NCBI RefSeq assembly: GCF_030272615.1
Contig: NC_081411.1
Span: forward strand, 180,630,977 to 180,694,976
Length of the DNA stretch: 64,000 nucleotides
Reading direction: 5' to 3'
DNA from: Cryptomeria japonica
Taxonomy: Eukaryota > Streptophyta > Pinopsida > Cupressales > Cupressaceae
How positions within the stretch are numbered: position 1 is the first letter of the stretch; every line of letters starts with the position of its first letter. The position numbers and the translations under genes were made by a program. Of the stretch, positions 1-11,342 are shown in pieces. The notes below the pieces were generated by a model. The model did no database searches. It was not told the DNA's origin and worked only from the letters and a program-made list of their open reading frames with translations.

Positions 1-3
1 GTA

Positions 4-43
4 TATTTAACTAATATGTGTATTTATACATATTAGTTAAATA
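4..43. repeat. Perfect 16-bp inverted repeat
   Basis: Positions 4-19 (TATTTAACTAATATGT) are the exact reverse complement of 28-43, with an 8-base loop. It could form a hairpin. It may be the edge of a small AT-rich element cut by the window start, but no ends or target duplication can be seen. Confidence 0.6.
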
Positions 44-55
44 AACATATATAAA

Positions 56-82
56 CACATACATACATACATACATACATAT
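56..82. repeat. ATAC microsatellite
   Basis: About six tandem CATA/ATAC units, a simple-sequence repeat next to the hairpin. Confidence 0.8.
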
Positions 83-882
83 TTAATTTATATATATAAT
101 TGTATCAAAGGTTACATTTTATTTGTTTCAAATACATTATGCTTTTAACAATTTTCTCACTAAATTATTATTTTTAAATACCAAAAAGTTAGGATTGAAT
201 TTTCCCACTAAAAATTACAAAAGAAACAAATTATATATACTATATTTTTCCATTAAATTTTCCCACTAAATTTTCCCACTAATAGGATGTGCATTGAATC
301 TCATCCATAGGATGAGCTCAATCTCCACTGTTGGATTCTAGGGCTACAAATAAAATTAAAATCAAACAACAAAAAGGGAAAGGAGTTCAAACCCTAACTT
401 TATTTTTGCAGGTTGTAGCGACATTCCTATCCTTGGAGGCATGATTGGGGTTTTGAAGAGGGATTGATCTAAGAAGAGAGTCATAGTAAATTTTTGCTCA
501 TGCAAAGTCCATTGGAGATTGTTTTTTCACAATGTATTTTCAAATGCATATGCTAATAAATGTTTTTGGGATTTTGTTTGCAGGTTGCTTGCCCTCTTTC
601 TAGGGTTTTGTTTGTAGTTTGAATATTCTTGTTTTCATCTTATTAGTTGTAGTTTTCTTTTTATTTTGTATGAAGCATCTGGTTTTCCTCTTATTTCCCT
701 TTCTCAAAGAAAACCCTAGATCTAATGTGTCTCTTCTTTTTGTTTTATTTTGTTTTTACAAGCATCTAGGTATAGATCCAAAAGAAATGAGATCTGCAGA
801 AAAAATGGCGGAAGAAATGAGATCTACAGAAAAATGGCAGCTATTTACTTTTTTCATTTTTTTTTTTCTATTTTTAAAGAGC
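83..882. other. AT-rich DNA, no gene seen
   Basis: There are repeated short words such as TTTTCCCACTAAA near 203-283 and two TTTGCAGGTTG-like words (404-414 and 577-587) that resemble splice acceptors. A 96-codon open frame at 619-909 is hydrophobic low-complexity peptide with no recognisable family, so I do not call a gene. Confidence 0.5.
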
Positions 883-1078
883 TATGACATCCCAATGGGG
901 GTGCCGTAGTCCCATGGAGGCTGCAATATCCCCCATGAAGGTGTTGTAGTCCATGGGGGTTGCAACATTACCCATGGGGGTGCCATAGTCCCATGGAGGC
1001 ATGGGGGTGCTGTTGTCTCATGGAGGCTGCAACACCACCATGGGGGTGTCGTAGTCCCTGGGGGCTGCGACATTCCCT
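883..1078. repeat. Degenerate G-rich tandem repeat around CCATGGGGGTG
   Basis: Imperfect units built on CCATGGGGGTGC and CCATGGAGGCTGCAA alternate about nine times. The block stands out as GC-rich within AT-rich flanks. The short open frames on both strands here are products of the repeat, not genes. It is followed by a TA-rich tract (1085-1212) full of TATTATATA words that can fold on itself. Confidence 0.7.
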
Positions 1079-1210
1079 CATTTGCAATATTTTTAAATAT
1101 TTGTTATTATATATAATATTATTTAATACTATATACAATATTATATATAGTATTATATAATATTATATAATATTATATATATTATATATATATTACACAC
1201 ACACACATAT

Positions 1211-2269
1211 ATATGTACACATTCCTAGTGAAAAATTCATTTTGATCTAGTTATTGTATAACACAAAATTAGACTGTGCACTAGGAATCACCTGGGTGGA
1301 AAATAAAATATTGTTTAGGTCCTATTGCTTTGAGTCGTGCTACCATTGCATTGCAAATGTCTTAGAGGAGGCAAGTTTTGTACCACACTAACTAGAAGTG
1401 GAGCATCCCCAAAGCTAGAGGATGAGCTTACTAACCTAGTAGAACAACTAGTAAAGTGGAAAGAGGAGCTCAAAGAGCAATGTTATAATCAGAGAGGGGG
1501 TTACAGATTTAGTATTCAGTTTGAATTTAACATGCTCTATATTTGAATCATCCACCTCCTATCCTTATTATTCTTCTTTCCTCTCCCCTTGCCTCTCAGT
1601 CATTTGATGGTGAAGGGATGATTATGGGTAGCTCTTGAAAGGTTCCTTCCAACTAAAAGGGCCTTTCAATACCCTTTTAGCTACCCATTGGATTTTCAAT
1701 ACCCCTTTAGCTACAAAGGCAATCTATTGAAAAACCCACCACCCAGTATCATGAAATTTACACCTTACGAACACATAGTCCCTCTCCACATATGATCGCT
1801 CCATTTTTGAAATTATTGTCAAGTAAACACAAAAGGTCACTTTTTAATCATACTTGGCCAATGCGTTGACTGTTAACTTAAAAGGAAAAGTCAGAGGCTC
1901 TAAAAATAACCTATCTTCATAATTTCACACATGTAGATAATCTTTTATACTTTATGTTTTTTTGAAAAACTAAAGCTTTCTTGTTAATCTTCTAGGCGCC
2001 AATTCACTTACTTTTTTGAAAAGCTCTAGCACTCATACCCATGCAACCTATTTCGTCGTTGCTTTGAATCCCTCAGTCTTGTTGCATATAAGGATTTTTG
2101 ACTACCCATCTGGAGCTAATCATGTACAAGCGATTTATCATGATCTTCTTGTCTTTTCATCATAAAATTCATGTTTCCTAGTTCCACACATTTTGATTTC
2201 CCTCATGTCAATTTTTTCAATCTTATCCATTGATTTAGGCAACATCTATCACTGCCCGCAAAGGCTTGA
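1211..2269. other. Unassigned stretch, no gene supported
   Basis: A frame at 1337-1546 gives a short charged peptide containing a possible helix (residues about 25-45), but I recognise no family. A local duplication of TTTCAATACCC..TTTAGCTAC occurs at about 1665-1715. Nothing else can be supported. Confidence 0.4.
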
Positions 2270-3902
2270 TGTTGGAATTATTGGCATTAAGTTGTCATTG
2301 ATGTCAAACTAGTTTGGCAAGGTCACCGGTAAGTAAGAAGTATTGACCGGTACAAGAAGAGCAAGACATATGATGGCAATGCACATGTGAGTGAGCAGAC
2401 AAAAGGAAGGCTACTGGTACACATGAATTATGTCATCTACCAGTTATCAAGCTTACTAATAAGGCACAAACCGGGATGAAGGTCAGTTGCTTGTTTGAGA
2501 TGAAGAGGCGAAATACTAAAAGAATCACAACAATACTCTATGAGTAGAACAAAGAGTTTATCATACCGGAAGACAAGATGAATCAACAAGAGGATCTGTT
2601 GTTGGTATAGAGGATGTTTGTTGGTCATACCGATAAGGCGAACTAAGCCGGTAGTCAACCTTGTTCAACAAAGAATGTCAAACCAACTTACAAATCCAAG
2701 TAGAGGTGGATGTCGACAAGAATGCCAACTGGATGCCAGTTGGTGGTATTGCATAGGTAGATGGAGTGTACATCGACGTAACAAATTAGCAAGTAGGTTG
2801 ACTTTAATGAAGAACCTGCAAGCCACAACAGATGCTAGAGGATTGTGGCTTGAGGAAGGCAAGCTGGCAAAGTGACTGAACTAATCCTACAAGAAGATTT
2901 GATCTTCATACCCGTTTGATGAAGGAAACAACAAGACCATTGATGACGTATGACAAAGAAAAGCAAAAATGCATGGTGCAGACCTCCAGATTTAGAAAAC
3001 ACGCATTGGAATGCAAAGCTTTGCTGGTGATTGATTGATGTCATGAAGATTATATCCCTAGAAAAGCAGATCAAATCAGATTAGATTTGGTTCAAGTTGA
3101 AGAAGGAAAAATCTAACATGTCATTGATTGAGTGTGGTTTTTAAGTTGGAATCCTAGATTATAAATAGATGAGCTCGAGATAGAAATGTTTGATGCTTGA
3201 TGTGAAGAAGTAGAGTGAAGAGAGCTTGATCATAGAGAAAGGATCATCTTCCTTAGAGTTTATTATAAGAAAGTTGCAGAGTGAGTTAGTAGGCAAACCT
3301 ATGAGAGGGTTTAACTGGCAGAGACAGAGTACCGATAAACTATTGCTGGTCTAACAGTTGAGCTAACAAGTGAGGTGTAATCAGTCAAGAAGGTATCCAA
3401 GTGTGACCGAGCATGGTGTGAGGCTGAGAGAGAAGAAGAGAAGGCTATTAACTAACAAAAATCTATTTGATCAAGTGTTGCATAACTAATTGGCAACTAG
3501 AAGCTATAATTGTATCAAAATTGTATTTCAATATACATCACCAAGTTGGAGCTTGGGCCAGGGGTTGGTGCTCCTTGGTTTGGTGCCCTAAATAAACAAA
3601 GTTTGGTGCTCATTGGGTTGGTGCCCTAAACCTTTGTAATTTAGTATTTCACTTGTGAGGCTAGATTGGAGCAATAGTCTCCAACAGCATTTCTCACCGA
3701 GGTTTTTCCCATATTGAGTTTTCCTCGTACATCTGGTGTTGTGGGTTGCATTTGTGTGATTGTCTCTTTTGGTATCTTCATTTGTCTTACTGGTTTGACT
3801 ATTTAGTGGTTAGGATGATAATCAATATTCTAAGGTTGTTCTGAAAGGGAAAAAAATTTAGGAACCATTGATTCACCCCCCTCTCAGTGATACATTGTGT
3901 TC
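2270..3902 (+). mobile_element. Candidate solo LTR of a Ty1/copia-type element
   Basis: It begins TGTTGG, like the other copia LTRs in this window, and contains the shared word GTCATTGATGTCAA. It has a TATA-like TATAAATAG at 3160-3168 and a 3' portion with a TCTAGATTGGAG..CCACCGAGG-type U5 layout ending near TTCACCCCCCTCTCAG, the same terminal signature seen in the LTRs ending at 6749 and 37513. No internal coding region, primer-binding site or polypurine tract adjoins it, so a solo LTR is the simplest reading. I found no matching target duplication (CTTGA before, ATAAT after), so the 3' boundary is uncertain by tens of bases. Confidence 0.6.
3160..3168 (+). promoter_or_regulatory. TATA-like box inside the candidate solo LTR
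   Basis: TATAAATAG lies about 890 bases into the 2270-3902 LTR, a plausible U3/R promoter position. Motif only. Confidence 0.4.
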
Positions 3903-5256
3903 AATAATTCCCTTTGAGCTTTCTCTGAATCCATATCTTTCTTCTATTAGAACTTGTTGAAGTCATCCTGTTTCTCTCACCACATGTCAAGCTTATGTTA
4001 TACCCCCTTTTTATCAGTTGACAAAGCATGCGTCCTCTTTTACTCAGAGCTTGTTAAAATAAAGAATACACCCTATACGAGTGTCGAGTGTATTTTACAT
4101 ATCGAAAACCATTCTTCTTGGATACTCGCTGAGATATAGGTAGAAATTTCATCAATCTTTGAGCTCTTAATATTTTGCGGCATGACTCAAGACTCAATGG
4201 AATAAGAAAGGTGCCCTCACTGAGTGTTGAGTTCTTTTTGGAACGTTACTTAACCGCCAAATCAGACAACAAATCAATCATACATGAAAAACATATCAAA
4301 AGTGGGGCCCACTTATAAACAACTTAAAGCACATTCTTTGATTTAAGTCCCTAAGACATCATACGGGAGGGGATAATGTAAATTAATCGTTCAAGTTACT
4401 GGTTGAGGAAACTATACTAGGAACTAGGGGCTAGTTTCCAATGGTAAAAATCCCATGGGAAAGTGACTTAAACAATAGGTGATTAGAATAAAGGTCAATG
4501 ATAAAAAAGAACATGCCCAGAAAAAGGAGATTTAAATTCTTGCTAGAACATAGTTTTGTTTCCCTTTTGGGCAAGAAATATTGAAGGTGCTAACAACTCC
4601 CATTTAAGAAAAGTCACATGGAGACCAATCCAAGGGGGCTTCACTAACTAGGCAATATTATATCACATGCATTCATATTGGGGGGTTTAATATCCCAAAA
4701 ATGATGGTACAATATATTGCCTATCGGTGAAAATAGTGGGTTTTTTAATTCAGGGTATGAAAAAAACAATATTTGGTGAAAATAGGGGGGCTTTTAATTT
4801 AGCTTGTGTATTGGGAGGGAGTGACAAAAAAGGAGTTTAGGGCAATATTTTTTAAAATAGGGAGAATCTTTAGTATGCCATGAACACATGTACTATAACC
4901 CAGGTTCACTAAGTGAGGCCCTCGTGGACCAATCATCTTAAAACCATAATTTAATAGCCAACATGGAGGAGGAATAATTTCCAGGGTTACATACACTGAG
5001 GGTACAAAAAAAATATACATTAAAGGAGGGAGAACAACAAAAGCATTCTGGAAAAGACGTCAGGGAAAAAAAGGAGAGCAGTGACATAGGGGAAGGGAAA
5101 TATTTATTTTAGAGATCATTGTGCAAAATTTACAATTAAGGGCAAGAACAAGGTAATGAGTCACAAATTAGCAGAAGTCTATGTGTTGCAAAACACGCTC
5201 CTAAAAATGGGGGCCTATTTCTGCTTTAGGCTCTCGAGCCGAAAGGTAACGGGGGC
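3903..5256. other. Unassigned stretch
   Basis: No coding frame of a recognisable family. The end (about 5205-5260) carries GGGGGCC words that continue beyond the inserted copia element at 12849-12946, so the copia landed inside a pre-existing GGGCCC-rich repeat. Confidence 0.5.
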
Positions 5257-5261
5257 CCGAA
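5257..5261. repeat. Target site duplication CCGAA (left)
   Basis: Identical to 12844-12848 and directly abutting the TG end of the LTR. Confidence 0.9.
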
Positions 5262-6749
5262 TGTTGGCATTACATTAAGTTTTTTGGTATGATGATATTG
5301 AGAAGGTTGTTGGAGATTGATGATATAATTTATAAATGATGATTATTGTCTTAATAATATTATTTTGTCATTGATGTCAAGCAATTGATTTTCTGATTCA
5401 GTATGATGTTGCTATATCTTAAAGAGTATGTTTTGTTGAGTATCAAGATGTCGATAAGTGACACAAAAAGAATGTGAAAATGAAGGGGAGTAATAAGTTA
5501 TTCAATGGGAAACTATTACTGAGTTAGACAATGATGATATTATGTTATTTTGATTGTTTTCATATCCTATATATGTGTATTCAAAGACTGAATAAGAAGG
5601 AGAAAATATTTTATGTAACAGAATGAGTAAAGGTTTGATACTGTTCTATTTTACCGAGAAAGGAGCTAGTCAGTAAACACCAAGGTTATTAGTGTCGGTT
5701 AAAGAAGAAAGAAGTTACCGAGTAAATTTTAGTATTTACCAAGTATCAACCGAGCAGTAACAGAATGCATTGGATTAATAAATACATTATTAAATGAAGG
5801 ATGCCAATGAGCTAGAGATTTATAAAAGATTGGAAGGTCATGCAAGAAGTTTGTTAATGATCAACGACAATGAAAATTCAAGAGTTGGATCTACAACATA
5901 GATTGAATGGTCATAACTGAGTACAAGTACCAAGGAAGGTATACAAGTTTCAAGGCAAGATAAAACATTTTTCAGTTTGAAGGATTCAATGAACCTAGTC
6001 AAGTTTGAAGAGCTAATGGCTAATATTAATCATGGGAAATGTGATTAAGGAGATTAAGCAGTTAGGAATTGCTTATAAATAAGGAAAAGTTGATGAACAC
6101 ATAATGCAGGCAAATAGAAGAGCAGTGATACTGCAGAGGTGATTACTGAGTACAGAAGATTGAAGAACAGATTGAGAAGCCTAGCAAGGAGGAAGATAAG
6201 TCTTCTAACAAGATTATTTTGAGCACATAGAATCTGCTTTAACATTTTAGATGTGAAGTTGCAAATATATTTTATTACTGTTATTTATTTTTGTAAGTGA
6301 GAGGAAGTCTCTTAACCGAGTGGACCTAACAGTCTTATTTGTAAATCCTCTAGAAAGGTAACATTCTGAATGAGTATTTGAAATCCTTTGACAAAGTCAC
6401 TTCTAACAAAGTGCAAGATTATGATAGATCTAAGGGAAATCCCTTGACCGGGTCACATCTAGCAAATTTGTTTATGTAATCTTTAATAGGATTGGCTTTT
6501 AACCAAGCATACTCTAGAAGAGTATTTTTTCTTAGTGGGTCTGAAATCCCATAGTGGTTTTTCCCTATTTGGGTTTCCACGTTAAATCTAGTGTTAAATG
6601 TATTTTGATGTTTCAAGTTTATTAGTTTATGAGTTTGAATGATTTACAATCATAGTTGCATGTCAAGTAAGTTCTACCGAGGTTGAATCTAGATAGATCA
6701 TTGTATTGTGATTTTATCTAATTCACCCCCTCCTCTCATCTAACTAACA
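5262..6749 (+). repeat. 5' LTR of the copia element
   Basis: 1,488 bp, TGTTGGCATT...CTAACA. A TATA-like TTTATAAAAG lies at 5819-5828. The U5 end CACCCCCTCCTCTCATC is typical of the copia LTRs in this window. Confidence 0.95.
5819..5828 (+). promoter_or_regulatory. Putative LTR TATA box
   Basis: TTTATAAAAG about 560 bases into the 5' LTR. In the 3' LTR the matching site reads TTTATAGAAG, so one copy has mutated. Confidence 0.5.
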
Positions 6750-6751
6750 AT

Positions 6752-6763
6752 TGGTATCAGAGC
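6752..6763 (+). other. Primer-binding site, initiator-Met tRNA
   Basis: TGGTATCAGAGC lies two bases after the 5' LTR, complementary to the 3' end of plant initiator-methionine tRNA, the usual primer of plant copia and gypsy elements. Confidence 0.9.
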
Positions 6764-6829
6764 TAGAACTCTAAAAGAAAAGTTTAAAGGAACTTGAGGC
6801 AAGATCCGAAGATCTATAAAAGGGATGCA

Positions 6830-7861
6830 CCAAAGTTGAACAAGTCAAGTTTCTCCACATGGTAGAAAAGGATGAAGCTGCACTTATCAAGAATTGGAGA
6901 ATATGCAACATATTATCTGGAGAATGATTACACTGCACCTAGCACCTACCCGATAACAATGGAAGAGATAAAGGCAAAGAAAGAACATATTCAAGCAATG
7001 ATTTAAATAACATCAGCATTGTCTGACTCAGAGTTTAATGATCTAGAAGGTTGTAATGAAGCCAAAGCTATGTGGAATAAGCTTATATCTGTGTATGGTG
7101 GTGATGAACATGTTCAAAGAGCAAAAGTAGACAATCTAAGTGGACAACTTGAATCCATGAGAATGAATGAAGGTGAGAACATAATCCAATACAGTACAAG
7201 GTTAAAGGAAGCTGTCAATCAAATCAAAGGAGCAGGAGGAACTATTTAAGAAAAGGATGTAACAAGTAAGTTGCTGAGAACACTTCTACCTGCTTATGCC
7301 ATTTGAGTCTCTGCAATTAATGAATTAAGGTCTGTACCAAACATGCCAGTCTCTTTGGATGCTACTATCAGTAAGCTACATGCTTTTGAGTTGAGTAATT
7401 TTGATAATAGTGGGTCTTTGGTTAACAAAGTTGAATCTGCATTCAATTCTTTTCATCTTGATGAATCTAATGATTACAATGATAGAATGTATAAGTATGC
7501 TGAAGAAAATCATAGTGGAGCAAGTGAGAGATTTTGCAAAAACATGGAAGAAGTACACAAACTATATGACGAAATTAGAAAGCAAGAAGAGTTTGAAGAA
7601 TTATTGGCCAGAAGGTTACTGAGAGGAAAAGGTAAGTATAAAGGAAAGTTACCTTTGAAATGTTTTAACTGTGATAAAATTGGAAATATGTCTTCAAACT
7701 GTCCTGACAAAGAATCTAGTGAAAAGAGAGAATATCGAGATGACAGACATAAAGACAACCAATACAGAGGGTACCAAGACTTCAGAAGGAGAGATAGAAA
7801 GACATGCCTAGTAGCTGATAAGGAATCCAATGATGAAAAATCTGATGGGATTGAGACATAG
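6830..7861 (+). pseudogene. copia gag (nucleocapsid region), broken
   Basis: This reading frame encodes the structural Gag protein that packages element RNA. The frame runs through STW(stop)KRMKLHL near 6870, a long helical gag region (7019-7249), and a basic region with a zinc knuckle near 7663-7704. The knuckle reads CFNCDKIGNMSSNC, so the usual His of CX2CX4HX4C is Asn. In-frame stops at about 6872, 7001, 7247 and 7304 interrupt it, several looking like former Gln (CAG/CAA) or Arg (CGA) codons. No start codon is obvious. All pieces lie in one frame, so decay is by point changes. Confidence 0.9.
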
Positions 7862-7873
7862 GAAGTTGTATAT

Positions 7874-8179
7874 GTGGCTATCAAAGATGGATCAGATGAA
7901 GAAAGGTATGAAGAAAAATCCTTAATATCACACATAAATAATAATGATTCTTGGATCATAGATAGTGGATGCTCACATCACATGACAGGTGATAAACACA
8001 AGTTTGTTAAATTAGAAGATTATGATGGAGGTTATGTAAGATTTGGTAATGATGCACCATGTCCTGTGAACGGTAAAGGATCTATCACACTTCTTGACAA
8101 TGCTAAATCTGATGATCTATATTGGTTTGAAGGTCTAAAATACAATTTGTTGAGTGTAGCACAACTAAACAATACATGA
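7874..8179 (+). pseudogene. copia aspartic protease region
   Basis: Copia protease cleaves the Gag-Pol polyprotein. WIIDSGCSHHMTGD near 7951-7992 carries the copia D-S-G active-site triad with its usual C-S-H-H-M context. The region is in frame with gag upstream across a TAG at 7859, and ends at a TGA at 8177 where relatives continue into the integrase. Confidence 0.9.
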
Positions 8180-9070
8180 TACCAAATAGAATTTCAGAAA
8201 GGAATTGTCAAAGTTCGTGACAAACATGGAAAATTGGCTGCTACCGGGACTCAAACAAGAGGTAATACATTTCATCTTGACTCAACTTGGAACTATTGTC
8301 TGTATGCAAAAATAGAAGATACCTGGTTATGGCATAAAAGATTTTGTCATGTAAATTTTGATAACCTGATCAAAATAAGTAAGAAGCACCGAGTAAGAGG
8401 TCTACCGAGATTGGAAAAACTTGAGAATGCAATATGTTGAGGATGCCAGATGGGTAAGATGACAAAATCAAGCTTTACAAGTAAGTATTACACTTCTAAA
8501 GGAATTTTAGATCTTGTTCACACTGATCTATGTGGTCCTATGAAAGTTCAAAGTTATTATGCTGATAAATACTTCATATTATTTGTGGATGATTACTCAA
8601 GGATGATGTCGGTTATGTTTTTAAAAGAGAAATCAGAAGCCTTTCAAATGTTCAAATGGTATAAGGCAAGAGTTGAAAATGAAACAAGAAGATAGTTGAA
8701 ATGTCTAAGATCTGATAGAGGAGGAGAGTTCATTTCAGATGAATTTAACTTATTCTACAATGATCATGGTATAAAGAGACAAGTGTCTGCACCGAGAACA
8801 CCACAACAAAATGGGATAACTAAAAGAAGAAACAAATTAATTGTAGATTGTGCCAGAACCTTGATGATAGAAAAGAAAGTACCTCAAATATTTTGGAGAG
8901 AAGCAATAAGCACTGTAGTTTACACCCTGAACCGAGTACAACTAAAGAAAGGAACTATGAAGAGACTGTATGAAATCTGGTATGACAAGAAACCAAATGT
9001 AAGTTATTTTAAAATATTTAGAAGTAGATGTTATGTTCACAAAGATGATAGAAATGGAAAATTTGATTAG
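8180..9070 (+). pseudogene. copia integrase, catalytic Glu replaced
   Basis: Integrase inserts the cDNA into the host chromosome. The GAG-pre-integrase/HHCC zinc region (WLWHKRFCHVNFDNL, then C..C at 8436-8446) is followed by the core: HTDLCGP and FVDDYSRM (first Asp region), LRSDRGGEF (second Asp), and the normally invariant PQQNG(V/I)xER. Here the last reads PQQNGITKRRN, so the catalytic Glu is Lys, a G-to-A type change. Stops interrupt at 8438 (TGA), 8693 (TAG) and 9068 (TAG). Confidence 0.92.
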
Positions 9071-9109
9071 AAAAGCGAGGAAGGAATATGTCTTGGTTAT
9101 TCCTATAGG

Positions 9110-10330
9110 AGTAAAGCATTTAAATGTCTGACCAAATATCTAACAAAATAGTGGAAAGTGCAAATGTGAAAATTGATGAATTTGCAGAAAGGAATGATGA
9201 AGGAAACTCCAAAGAACTAGAAGATTATGAAGAGTTTGTATATGTACAACCGAAAAGTCTAACTGAGAAAGCCAATGAAGAAAATACTCAGTTATAGAGT
9301 GATGAAGAAGATCATACAGAGCCTACCAAGCCTATATTAACAAAATATGTTAGAAGAAATCATGAATCAAGTCAGATTATAGGAGGTAAGGATGCTGCAG
9401 TGATGACAAGGAACAAACTAAGACAGGACACATGTCTAATATCCAAGTTTGAACCGAGGATAGTAAAATAGGCATTAAGTAATGAAGATTGGGTGAATGC
9501 TATGATAGAAGAGATTGAACAAATCAAGAAAAATGAAACATGGACACTGGTCCCAAGACCAAAAGAGAAAAATGTAATCGATACAAAGTGGATTTTCAGA
9601 AATAAGCTAAATGAAAAAGGTGAGGTCATTCGAAATAAAGCAAGGCTAGTTTGCAAAGGTTATGCTCAAGAAGAAGGAATAGACTATGGTGAGACTTTTG
9701 CACCTATGGAAAGACTTGAAGGAGTGAGAACATTGTTGGCATATGCTACTTACAAAATTTTTAAGGTATATCAAATGGATGTTAAATCTGCATTTTTGAA
9801 TGGTATACTAGAAGAAGAAGTCCATATTGAACAACTTGAAGGATTTATTGAAGAGAAGAATAAAGATCAGGTATGTAAGTTGAACAAAGCTTTATATGGC
9901 CTAAAGAAAGCACCTAGAGCATGGTATGAAAGGTTGCAGTCTTACTTAATCAAGATTGGATTTATGAGGACTAGTGAAAACAACATGTATATGAAGAATG
10001 ATGAGGATAATGGAATACTGATTTCAGCCATATTTGTTGATGATATCATTTTTTTGTGGAAATGATTCTTTATGCAAGAACTTTGGAAATGAAATGTGCA
10101 AAGAATTTGAGATGTCATTAATCGGTGAAATAAAGTATTTTATAGGTTTACAGATATTGCAAATGAAAAATAGGATTTTCATTACTCAATCCAAGTATAT
10201 AAAGGAAATTTTGAAGAAATTTGGAATGGAGGATTCTAAACCTGTAAGTACTCCTATGACTACTAATTGTAAACTATCAAAGAATGATGAATTTGCATAT
10301 GTTGATGAGACACTTTACTGATCTATGATT
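9110..10330 (+). pseudogene. copia reverse transcriptase, frameshifted
   Basis: Makes cDNA from element RNA. The copia RT signature begins at 9493-9600 (NETWTLVPRP, TKWIFRNKLNEKG) and continues through ARLVCKGYAQEEGIDY, TFAPM, VYQMDVKSAFLNG and LNKALYGLKKAPRAWY. The catalytic YVDD motif reads FVDD near 10036. A frameshift in a T-run at about 10047-10055 separates it from the thumb region (10034-10321 frame), and another near 9135 lies in the linker. TAG stops at about 9295 and 9469 fall in the linker and early RT. Confidence 0.93.
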
Positions 10331-10990
10331 TGAAAGTTGCAATATGTAGTTCACAACAGGCCTGATATAGCACATGCAGTAGGTATAGCTACAAGATTTT
10401 CTACAAATCCCAAAGAAACCCATATGACAACAATCAAGAGAATTTTCAGATACTTGAGAGGCACTGAAGATTATGGTTTACTATATAAAAAGAGGAATGA
10501 TTTTGACTTAAAAGTCTATACTGATGCTGATTGGGTAGGAAATATTGATGACAGGAAAAGCAGAAGCGATGGAGCTTTCTTTTTGGGAGAAAGACTAGTG
10601 AGTTGGCTTAGCAAGAAATAAGGATGCATTTCACAGTCAATAGTTGAAGCTAAATATGTCGCTGCAACATTGAATTGTACCAATATAGCATGGATCAAAC
10701 AATTGTTGGAAGGTATGAATGAGATAGTTATTGAGCCAGTGACTATATTTTGTGATAATACAAGTGCTATTAACATTTCAAAGAATCCGGTAATGCACTC
10801 TAAGACAAAGAATATCTCTTTAAAGTATCATTATCTAAGATAAGAAGTTCAAGAAAAGAAAGTTGTGCTAGAGTATGTTAGCACAAAGGAACAAATAGTA
10901 GACATCTTCACAAAGCCACTGCCAAGGGACACTTTTGAGTATCTAAGAAGTAATTTAGGGGTCCTACCCCTATCTAGTAATCACTCATAG
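10331..10990 (+). pseudogene. copia RNase H and pol C-terminus
   Basis: RNase H removes RNA from the RNA-DNA hybrid. KLQYVVHNRPDIAHAVG, then VYTDADWVGNIDDRKS, EAKYVAA (normally EAEY, so another Glu-to-Lys change), FCDNTSAINISKNPV and the conserved end DIFTKPLPRDTFEYL are all visible. Stops at 10319, 10331 and 10619 interrupt. The natural end is probably the TAG at 10988. Confidence 0.92.
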
Positions 10991-11330
10991 AGTTCAGTGA
11001 AAGCATCAATTCTATGACTCTACAGAATACTATTTGTGGGTTGATGCTGATTTACACACTTTAGAAGGTTGTCTAAAGTTGTGCAGGAAATAGTGCATGA
11101 AGACAAGATGCCTTGACCGAGACTAAGATGAGACAACAAGCAAGGAAATTACTTCATAGGGGAAGTAATCATGGATTAGTTTTACTTTTGGCATTGTTGT
11201 CAAAGGGGGAGAAGACTAATGACAGGGGGAGAAGATCACAGGAGAATTTTATAGCTCAAGGATAATAGGATAAGAATAACAACAGTCTGAATCAATTGGA
11301 ATAAATCAAGTTGGTATTGTCATCAATGCC

Positions 11331-11342
11331 AAAGGGGGAGAT
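11331..11342 (+). other. Polypurine tract of the copia element
   Basis: AAAGGGGGAGAT immediately before the 3' LTR, preceded by CATCAATGCC. It primes plus-strand synthesis. The same tract occurs before the LTR at 59304. Confidence 0.85.

Noticed and set aside
619-909. 96-codon hydrophobic ORF
   Set aside because: Low-complexity Phe/Leu-rich peptide in AT-rich DNA; no conserved features, no splice or family support.
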